Shown: positions 56,707-64,000 of the stretch, one piece after another
Layout of the letters: every line of letters starts with the position of its first letter
Position numbering within the stretch: the stretch's first letter is position 1
Source of the DNA: Henricia sp. BOLD:AAB3569
Lineage: Eukaryota > Echinodermata > Asteroidea > Spinulosida > Echinasteridae
Assembly (NCBI GenBank): GCA_037783545.1
Contig: JBBELK010000162.1
Location: 1,054,001 to 1,118,000 of the forward strand
DNA length: 64,000 nucleotides
Reading direction: 5' to 3'
Position numbers and translations under genes: made by a program
The notes under the pieces: model-generated
Told to the model about the DNA's origin: nothing
The model's database searches: none
The model's input: only the letters and a program-made list of their open reading frames with translations

Positions 56707-57300
56707 ATCCTGAGATATCAGGGAATTTCCACTCTGCAAAGCGACGTAACAATACCCTGAGGAAACACACGCAAATCTGTGGAGTGAGCCGGCTGTTGTC
56801 TTGAGCCAACTCACGCCCGAGTCATTTTGATGTAATTTAATCAATTCGGTCATGTTATGCCGAAAAGAAACGATTTCTATACTTTCCAGAAATTGTATTG
56901 GGTTCCGTTCCTTATGACTGTCCCATTCCTACCAAACTTTCAAACGACGATCTTAATTTACTCCGCCGTTTTTTAAAATTAATAACAGGGATGCATGCTG
57001 ACGAATGTAATGGAACGGATTCCCCAGTATGCTTTAAATAGCAGCCAATCGCCGACGCAGACAACGGCCAGCATTACCGAGTACATGTATCACATGCATG
57101 CACGGTGTTTACAATCTCCGCGCGTTACATTTGAATGCCTGCAATCATGCTACAATGCACTGCCAAGCGTCCTGATTGGTCTAGCAGAGGCGACAAGATT
57201 TCTGTCGCTAGTCCCACCGCGAAATGGGGCCTTTTTCAACAGGGCCACTGTACGCAGGAGTTAGGGAGTGCGTTAAAGGGGCACTGTTGCAAGAGGATGC
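56707..57300. mobile_element. Insert of about 594 bp inside the Tc1 transposase
   Basis: CAGGGCAACC occurs immediately before (56697-56706) and at the end (57301-57310), consistent with a 10-bp target duplication. The first 70 bp recur at 55311-55381. No protein is encoded and no convincing terminal inverted repeats are seen. Confidence 0.65.
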
Positions 57301-58049
57301 AGGGCAACCGTGTTTCCAATCAAACAGTCAGGAATCGTCTGCATGAAGATGGTATGAGAGCCAGACGACCAGCCACATGCCCCATTTTGTCCGTAGTACA
57401 CCGCAGAGCCCGGCTGGACTTTGCTAGAAACCATCAATTTTGGCAGATGGACCAGTGGGCACCAGTACTGTTCTCAAATGAAAACAGGTTCACTGTTTCA
57501 ACCAATGATAGACGTGTAAGGGTTTGGAGACGGTCGGGGGAACGATATTTCAACTGCAACATTGTCGAATTTGACCACTTTGGAGGTGGATCAGTTATGG
57601 TGTGGGCGGGTATCTCCCTGGAGGGGCGTACGGACCTCGTCGTGGTAGCTGGTGGTGCACTAACATGTTTGAGGTATCGAGATGAGATACTGGAACCTGC
57701 TGTGAGGCCATATGCTGCTGCCGTAGGTGAAAATTTCATCCTGGTGCAAGATAACGCTCGTGCACACACAGCACGAGTGTCCATGAACTTTCTTGAGAAT
57801 GAGGTAATCAGCACGATGCCCTGGCCGGCAAGATCTCCTGACCTAAACCCTATAGAGCATGCATGGGACATGCTTGGCAGACGTGTTGCAGGTCGAGAAC
57901 ATGCTCCAGACTCTGTACAGACACTCAGAGAGGCCTTGGTTGAAGAGTGGGAGAACATTCCTCAAGACTCCATAAGACAGTTAATTTTAAGCATGCCTTT
58001 ACGCTGTCAGGAGTGCATACAAGCACGTGGAGGTCATACCAGTTACTAG
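57301..58049 (+). pseudogene. Tc1-like transposase catalytic part, first Asp replaced
   Basis: Covers 'VSNQTVRNRLHEDGMRARRP', the catalytic DDE_3-type domain and the C-terminus ('GGHTSY'). The second Asp ('VQDNARAH') and the Glu ('DLNPIEHAWD') are present, with 34 residues between them. The first catalytic position reads Asn (AAT, 57477-57479, 'LFSNENRF') where family members normally carry Asp. The protein would therefore be inactive even if the upstream insertion were absent. The open frame extends upstream into the inserted DNA (to 57135) by chance. Confidence 0.92.
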
Positions 58050-58444
58050 ACAATGATTAATTAACGTTTACTTTGCCAAAACGTGGACAATGTACGGATA
58101 GTCATGATAACCTGCCAGATGATTATGTCCATATTTTTGTTCATTCATGTTTTAGTCATGTTAACAGGCTACCACATCAATAAATTTCGCCATACATTGT
58201 TGAGTATTGTTTGAGAATCAATTGACAACACCTGAATGATTTCACATAACTTTTGTGCTCTTGTTCTAACGGTAGCCCATATAGACCATGACAAAAACAT
58301 TATGTTCTCTTGTTCCTTTAATTCTTTTGAGTAGTGTAGTTAAATCTAAAACCATATAGTTGATGGCATAAAGGGCCGAAGATGCCATAAATTAACAACA
58401 ACAAGTTAAATAAAATCTTTTTAGGTATCGGGTAGTTATCAAAA

Positions 58445-58913
58445 TGAAATAGTGTGAAATAGGGTCAACGTCGCCCCCACCCCCTCCCCTCTCCCCTCCC
58501 GAACAAATGTGTGGTGCTCCGCCCTGCCCCACGCCATTGTTCGCCTCTCGAATGAGACTTCAGGTTTGCATAATGTGTAACCTGCTTTCCATGTCCCCCC
58601 TTCCAACATGGTGTGTCACCGGACGTTTAGATATCAAGAAATTACTGTCAATGATTCGAAGTCTTACTAGCGCCGATTCCGCCATTTATAACAAATCTCA
58701 TGTTTTGCACCAATACAATTTAAGTCTTGTTGAAATATTATTTTTACATCAGTTTGTAATTACCAATCAAGTTATAATTATTACTCAAAATAATTATTAC
58801 TCAAATATTTGACAAACTTGTGTATGGGCTACATGGCAAAGATACAGCCACATGTACCTACACGTATAGAGCTACATATACGTATACAACTAATCAAGAA
58901 AATTGTTGACTGA
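58445..58913. other. No gene recognised
   Basis: Spacer between the SINE/Tc1 stack and the second Tc1 fragment. C-rich near 58470-58500, AT-rich after 58660. Confidence 0.5.
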
Positions 58914-59550
58914 AGCATGAAGATGGTATGAGAGCCAGACGACCAGCCACATGCCCCATTTTGTCCGTAGTACACCGCAGAGCCCGGCTGGACTTTGCTA
59001 GAAACCATCAATTTTGGCAGATGGACCAGTGGGCACCAGTACTGTTCTCAAATGAAAGCAGGTTCACTGTTTCAACCAATGATAGACGTGTAAGGGTTTG
59101 GAGACGGTCGGGGGAACGATATTTCAACTGCAACATTGTCGAATTTGACCACTTTGGAGGTGGATCAGTTATGGTGTGGGCGGGTATCTCCCTGGAGGGG
59201 CGTACGTACCTCGTCGTGGTAGCTGGTGGTGCACTAACAGGTTTGAGGTATCGAGATGAGATACTGGAACTTGTTGTGAGGCCATATGCTGCTGCCGTAG
59301 GTGAAAATTTCATCCTGGTGCAAGATAACGCTCGTGCACACACTGCACGAGTGTCCATGAACTTTCTTGAGAATGAGGGAATCAGCACGATGCCCTGGCC
59401 GGCAATATCTCCTGACCTAAACCCTATAGAGCATGCATGGGACATGCTTGGCAGACGTGTTGCAGGTCGAGAACATGCTCAAGACTCTGTACAACACTCA
59501 GAGAGGCCTTGGTTGAAGAGTGGGAGAACATTCCTCAAGACTCCATAAGG
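58914..59550 (+). pseudogene. Second Tc1-like transposase fragment
   Basis: Matches about 57343-57980 with roughly ten differences by eye. It begins at 'GCATGAAGATGGTATGAGAG' and stops at 'CAAGACTCCATAAG', lacking both termini and the N-terminal part. It also has Asn at the first catalytic position (AAT, 59051-59053). A one-base deletion in 'CTGTACAACACTC' shifts the frame near the end. No duplication flanks it, so it is not a direct transposition product. Confidence 0.9.
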
Positions 59551-59899
59551 GCAATTCCATGGAAAGGTGGACATGACATGAAAATTTCAACTTCAAGAAA
59601 TGAAAGTTTAGGAACTACAATTTATTTATGTATGAGTTCAAGTTTTGCATTGTGAATTTTTTTTTTTAAAAGCTTTCAGATTTTTCAAAATATGACCAAA
59701 ATTTTTTAAGGACAATTTGTGCAAAAAATCCATGAAAAAATGGTAATTAGAAATGATATGATATTTCAAAGTAAATAATGGAACAAAACCAAGCTAAATG
59801 ATGAATTATATTGTTATAAGTCATGATTCTTCCCTGCCCATAAAGAAAGTTGATATTTCATCGCTGCTTAATTCTACGCTTAGGAATATTATGCATTAG

Positions 59900-60125
59900 A
59901 GACATTGTAACGCGAGTTACCGAAACACCTACTTTTTCCTCTAATAATTTTTCTGAAGTAAATAAAATGGTGAGATTCATTATTTTCTAATTAAACCCAA
60001 TACTTTAACTTCCTATGATGCCATTTTCTGCTAATTCATCCCAATATTTAAAAAATAAGCATCTAAAGTCTGTAACACAAGTTACCATGTAACGCGAGTT
60101 ACCGTAGGTAACGCGAGTTACCACC
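59900..60125. repeat. GTAACGCGAGTTAC motif cluster
   Basis: GTAACGCGAGTTAC occurs at about 59907, 60091 and 60109, with the variant GTAACACAAGTTAC at about 60072. Each is a near-palindrome. Confidence 0.7.
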
Positions 60126-60633
60126 AGTTTGATGCAGTTTTTCAATACAAATGTATGGCCCATGTGTGTTTTAGGGCTTAATGTATTGTAACTATATGTA
60201 ATATAACTGAACTAAAACAAAAGAGGGCAGCATTTACGCAGACTTACCCACAATGCACTTGTGCACACTCCTTAGTAACATGCCAATGGCTTCTTTTATG
60301 TCTCTGCTGCATCTTTTATAAAGTCAGTCTAACATCAGCGTGTCACTCTCATTTTAATTGCAAGTTTGAAGGTTTGAAGGTTGCAAGTCAGAGGGTGAGT
60401 TTCTGTTTCTATTTTCGCGAGGGCGGTCGAGGGCGCGCGAGCGTTTAGCGGTCGCCTCTAAACCCACGAAAACCCTCGAACACGCTCGAGGATTCATTCG
60501 ACCTTTAAGCACCACTGCACTGTATCGGTCATTGTAGAGCTTGTAGAAATAAACATGCTTAAGTAATCAACATTTTTTTTTGGTATTTAAAAAAATGCGA
60601 AAAAACCCTACGCTCTGTTTATAGAACAGACGT

Positions 60634-61372
60634 AGCTAAGATAATCTCAGCTCTTTTTTTATCATTTTTCATTGGGATGTGGTCTTTTCACGTGTAGAGC
60701 TGAGAGAAGTTATGAACATGAACCCGCCATCGCAAAAACAGGACAAAACAAATGTGTCATTTTCTCACCGTGACACACTAATTCCCCCTAAAACTCACCC
60801 AAACCTTGCCAGGCATAACCACTACGCAGGTCCTTGAGGGAAATAACCAGCCATGATGATCATTTTGCCAACAATTCCAGCAAAACAAACCGGTATGCTC
60901 ACAGCCTAACCGTTGTCATGTTGTGTTTAAAAAGTCTATCTGCCTAGTCTGTGTACAAAGGAATACCAATGCGCATTGGTTACCAGACTTGACCTTAACG
61001 TCTGGACGTAAAGGTCAAGTCTGGTAACCAATGCGCATTGGTATTCCTTTGTACACAGACTAGACACTTGGTTGTTTTTGAACAAGACAAAAACGGCTAG
61101 GCTGTGAGCATACCGGTTTGTTTTGCTGGAATTGTTGGCAAAATAATCATCGTGGCTGGTTATTTCCCTCAAGGACCTGCGTAGTGGTTATGCCTGGCAA
61201 GGTTTGGGTGAGTTTTAGGGGGAATTAGTGTGTCACGGTGAGAAAATGACACATTTGTTTTGTCCTGTTTTTGCGATGGCGGGTTCATGTTCATAACTTC
61301 TCTCAGCTCTACACGTGAAAAGACCACATCCCAATGAAAAATGATAAAAAAAGAGCTGAGATTATCTTAGCT
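60634..61372. mobile_element. 739-bp near-perfect palindrome with 11-bp target duplication (Mutator-like)
   Basis: The ends 'AGCTAAGATAATCTCAGCTC' and inverse lie at 60634 and 61372. The arms pair almost completely to a centre near 61003, with one diverged patch (about 60912-60945 against 61060-61095). AGAACAGACGT lies directly on both sides (60623-60633 and 61373-61383). Long terminal inverted repeats with an 8-11 bp duplication fit Mutator-type elements. It encodes nothing. Confidence 0.88.
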
Positions 61373-61394
61373 AGAACAGACGTACACTGATAAA

Positions 61395-61815
61395 AAAATT
61401 TACCCAACGTCGGTTTAAATATCAATATACCCATCTTTAGGGCGCATAATGCCCAACTGGTGTTGGGTAACAGCCTTACCCAAACCTTAGGTGATACTGT
61501 ATGCACAATTATTGTTTAAACTTAATCAACCAATCTTTCGGAGAATGTGCATATCCAATTATTGGTTAAAGTTAATTATCCAACGTTTGGGTAAATGTGC
61601 ATGGCCAATTGTTGCTTAAATTTAATTATCCAAGGTTTGGGTAATATTGCATAGCCAATTGTTGGTTAAATTAATTCATCCATGTGCACGGTTTAGGTGG
61701 ATATTTATGGCCAATTGTTGGTTATCCAATCACCAAATTAATGGGTACATGTGCATGGCCAATACATGCAACCGTTGGTTAAATTCAATCATCCAAGGTT
61801 TTGGTGAGCTTACAT
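61395..61815 (+). repeat. About 62-bp minisatellite
   Basis: Six to seven units of 'GCATGGCCAATTGTTGGTTA', AATTTAATTATCC, 'AAGGTTTGGGTAA'. Confidence 0.88.
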
Positions 61816-62339
61816 ACGCCTTTCTTAATAAACGGACCAAAGCGAGGCTATAGTTCCTCCGAAAAGTAAACAAACCATTCAACGCACGCACGATGTATGG
61901 CAGCTATCGATGTCAACGCAAGGGACCTTAGCTTAGCCTCAAGTTTCGTCGATTCATGGTCGACTCCATGATTATATCAAAAGACAGACAGTTTGCAAAG
62001 AATGCAGGTACTTCTCAGCGGCGTAGGTGCAAGATTTGAAAGGTAGGAATGCTGTAAAATGATGGTGTTTACATCCGCATAACCTGATGAAATATCGTAA
62101 CGAACGACATGCATGTTTGCATATGCCTACACTACACCATGCATGTACACAGTACATGCAGATTCACTGTCATGCTCGTGTCGTGCCTTCGTGGTAAAAT
62201 TGTACTGAAATGCCTGCACTACATTTTCTTTTTTACGGCATATTAAAATCAACCACCAAAACGTGAAATTCTGTTAAGAAATTGTAATATTAGCATGGAA
62301 ATGTTAACAAATTTCGGAAAGAATTGGGAAGTTGATCAT

Positions 62340-62491
62340 GGCTAATTCTAGCCCTAAAGTTAGGGCTGTAAATTGCGGGCCCGTAAATTGCTCGCTTTTC
62401 AAATCTGACTTATTACAGTCGCAAATACTGTAATAAGTCAGATTTGAAAAGCGAGCAATTTACAGCCCTAACTATAGGGCTAGGCTAATTC
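62340..62491. repeat. Palindromic MITE-like hairpin
   Basis: 'TTGCTCGCTTTTCAAATCTG' and 'ACTTATTACAGT' pair with their inverses around a 7-base loop. The outer 'GGCTAATTCTAGCCCTAA' pairs with 'GGGCTAGGCTAATT'. The left arm carries an extra copy of CCGTAAATTG. Confidence 0.85.
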
Positions 62492-62591
62492 ATACCTTGT
62501 GTGCATACTGTGCAAAACATTCAACATTTTTATGATCAACTTCCCAAATCTTGTCAAGGTGACGACCGTCCCAAGTTTGTCCTCCATATGT

Positions 62592-62700
62592 TTTTTGGGG
62601 GGAGGGGGGGAAAATAGCCATGTGGGGAAACGCACGTAGCTGCTAGCAGAAAAACATATGCTCTATTATTCACACTTTCAATCTGGAGGACAAATACTAG
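62592..62700. mobile_element. Partial copy of the GGGCGC MITE family
   Basis: 'GTGGGGAAACGCACGT', 'CTAGCAGAAAA' and the flanking 'TTTGTCCTCCA'/'TGGAGGACAAA' match the interiors of 3452-3645 and 4832-5029. The termini are missing. Confidence 0.65.
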
Positions 62701-62820
62701 GGTAAATTCGTTCAGGAAACTTTCAGGTCAGGATTTTAGCAATGAAAACACTTTAATTATGTCATGCTCCATTAATTGCATTCTAACAATCTCTTTCTCT
62801 TTCGTTTTTCTACTCCTCAG

Positions 62821-62895
62821 ACCCACAAATTAGCAGAGTTGCAATAAAGTACGGCATGGAAGATGGAATCTCTGTCGGCAAAGTATTTCTGCGAG
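62821..62895 (+). CDS. Probable penultimate coding exon of an unidentified host gene
   Basis: A strong pyrimidine-rich acceptor ('TTTCTACTCCTCAG') and donor (GAG|GTAAAA) bracket 75 bp. Only one of three frames is open. It encodes 'PQISRVAIKYGMEDGISVGK' followed by VFLR. The exon joins in phase to the next at 63307. I do not recognise the family. Its non-repetitive, charged composition differs from everything else in the window. The upstream exons would lie either in the unannotated 61.8-62.8 kb stretch or outside the window if the gene begins earlier. Confidence 0.55.
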
Positions 62896-63306
62896 GTAAA
62901 ATTTGTTGTAACTTAACTTTAGGGTCTTTTTTCTAACCAAAAATTCCAATGTCACATTTAAGGTAGCAGTCACTCCACCCATGGGACACACAAACCCCGG
63001 GCACAAACCCATGTTGAGCATTTACTAGTACATGTATTTACTTTTGCAGTCTCTATACTATAGAATAGATCCACCTTTATAAGAAGCTTTTCATGCTGAT
63101 ATTACAAAAATCATGTTAAAACAGGGCACTTTTGCAGTGCCTATACACAAGTGTTGAGTTCAGTTGTGTGCATGTACAACTCGTACCTGCTTGATACAGT
63201 GTAGTAGAGACCATGGACAAGGCTGTCCTTAATGTGCATATAATGAATTTAGTAATTACAATTAAATGCCGTTTTACAAAAGCGATTCCTTTGCTTTTTT
63301 TTCCAG

Positions 63307-63320
63307 AAAATGAGGAATAA
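63307..63320 (+). CDS. Probable last coding exon (ENEE-stop) of the same gene
   Basis: The acceptor 'GCTTTTTTTTCCAG' is followed by AAAATGAGGAATAA. Joined to the G left over from 62895 it reads Glu-Asn-Glu-Glu-stop. The intron between them (62896-63306, 411 nt) is GT...AG. A 3' UTR would follow, and an ATTAAA at 63642-63647 is a possible poly(A) signal. Confidence 0.5.
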
Positions 63321-63954
63321 GATTGACCTCCATCTACACGGGAATCTCATCAGTCCGTATACTTCCTGACAACTTGCGGCTTCTCCCGACAGAAGAGTGT
63401 GCAATCCTTTGTCTCCACGCTTTGGTCTTCTTTAAGTAAAATGTCTTGTTGCTACTTCGTGTCTGGGGCTTCCATATTTGATAAATGATGATAAAATTAC
63501 AGCTACACAAGACTTTTTCCCCAAATGCCCTGCATCTAGCTGTATGGACTTTGTGACTTATGTTAATTGCAAAGGACAACCACACACAAAACTGTTAAAG
63601 CCTTGCTTGACGCATTCTATTTTGAGCATGTGATCAGCTACATTAAAGTACATGTACACTCCATGGTGTATTCACATAACATGGAGGCCTACTTGGCAGA
63701 TGTACATGCAACTACAACAGTTGTTTGATAATCATGAATGAACCTCCACTGTACATGTATTTAACTTTTTTGTTGAAATTTTCAGCAAACTGTCCAAGGA
63801 GTGAATACATGTAGACACACTTTGTGTGCTCTTATGAAAGCTCCACTGTGCCCAATTTCACGGTGCTGCTTGGCTTACTGATGTCATGAGATTAGCTAGT
63901 GGATTTTGAAAGTTAATTTTTCTGAGCTATGAAGGTACATGTACATTCCTGCCT

Positions 63955-64000
63955 AAAGGCACAGGCTCTTCAGCAATGCACACGCGCCAAATTCGTGCCA
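63955..64000 (+). mobile_element. Start of second AGGCACAG MITE copy, cut by window edge
   Basis: 'AAAGGCACAGGCTCTTCAGC' and 'CGCGCCAAATTCGTG' match 28950-29000. The copy continues beyond the window. Confidence 0.8.

Larger units (their letters stand above)
56098..58336 (+). mobile_element. Tc1-like DNA transposon with about 140-bp inverted termini
   Basis: The termini 'CACTACTCAAAAGAATTAAA' and its inverse are followed by about 140 bp of near-identical inverted sequence through 'CTCAACAATG'. TA lies on both sides (56096-56097 and 58337-58338). It encodes a DD34E-type transposase, now broken by an insertion. Confidence 0.93.
55896..58402 (+). mobile_element. tRNA-derived SINE, copy 4, split by a Tc1 element
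   Basis: The SINE runs 55896-56097 and resumes at 58339. Box B is 'GGTTCGAATCC'. The duplication AAGTTAAATAA flanks the whole structure at 55885-55895 and 58403-58413, so the SINE boundaries are certain even though 2.2 kb of other DNA lies inside. Confidence 0.9.

Noticed and set aside
57135-57300. The upstream part of the 304-codon transposase frame as a true N-terminus
   Set aside because: It lies in the inserted 0.6-kb segment. The real N-terminal domain is at 56410-56706.

Overview
This window looks like non-coding, transposon-saturated DNA from a marine invertebrate deuterostome, most likely an echinoderm. The evidence is eukaryotic: spliceosomal GT/AG introns, tRNA-derived SINEs, a CR1/L2-like LINE, Tc1-like DNA transposons, many palindromic MITEs and minisatellites, and no bacterial gene organisation. 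The foldback at 25583-25760, built on 'CATTTCATAAAGCTG...TTAGCAGAAAA', is a type I associate with sea urchin and sea star genomes. Species-level assignment is not possible from the sequence alone.

The centrepiece is a tyrosine-recombinase retrotransposon of the Ngaro type on the minus strand, 30692-40544. Its split direct repeats (A1 at 40489-40544; B1-A2-B2 at 30692-31020) show no mismatch by eye, which suggests a recent insertion. It carries a three-exon gag with a CCHC knuckle, a pol with reverse transcriptase, RNase H and an SGNH hydrolase domain, and a separate tyrosine recombinase. Gag intron 2 is about 3.1 kb and is almost wholly a minisatellite. The reverse transcriptase frame contains a single TAA inside a 33-nt stretch bounded by GT and AG. 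The element sits inside an older dispersed repeat, whose uninterrupted copy lies 1.1 kb away in opposite orientation (29150-29545).

Layout. 1-5500: internal duplications, a hAT-like/Tc1-like nested MITE, several short MITEs and a SINE. 6053-10703: GC-rich elements with a shared TTATACCCC terminus. 10976-12167: a double foldback. 14362-17893: a large inverted repeat whose loop is a 1.4-kb G-rich minisatellite. 18100-19052: a decayed tyrosine-recombinase gene. 20321-20866: two SINEs. 23340-24795: a 31/93-bp tandem array. 28040-28855: a hairpin-bearing minisatellite. 29150-40968: Ngaro and its interrupted host repeat. 45208-48290: a 5'-truncated LINE split by a 527-bp MITE. 48288-50045: remnants of a DIRS-like element. 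55885-58413: a nested stack (SINE, then Tc1, then a 0.6-kb insert). 58914-59550: a second Tc1 fragment. 60634-61372: a 739-bp near-perfect palindrome with an 11-bp target-site duplication. 61395-61815: a minisatellite. 62821-63320: the only plausible host-gene sequence, the last two exons of an unidentified plus-strand gene.

The genes do not form one cellular pathway. The mobile elements are independent insertions whose nesting gives a relative age order. Long stretches (12170-14360, 20870-23340, 26090-27990, 41200-45200, 50050-52240) hold nothing I can recognise beyond short repeats.
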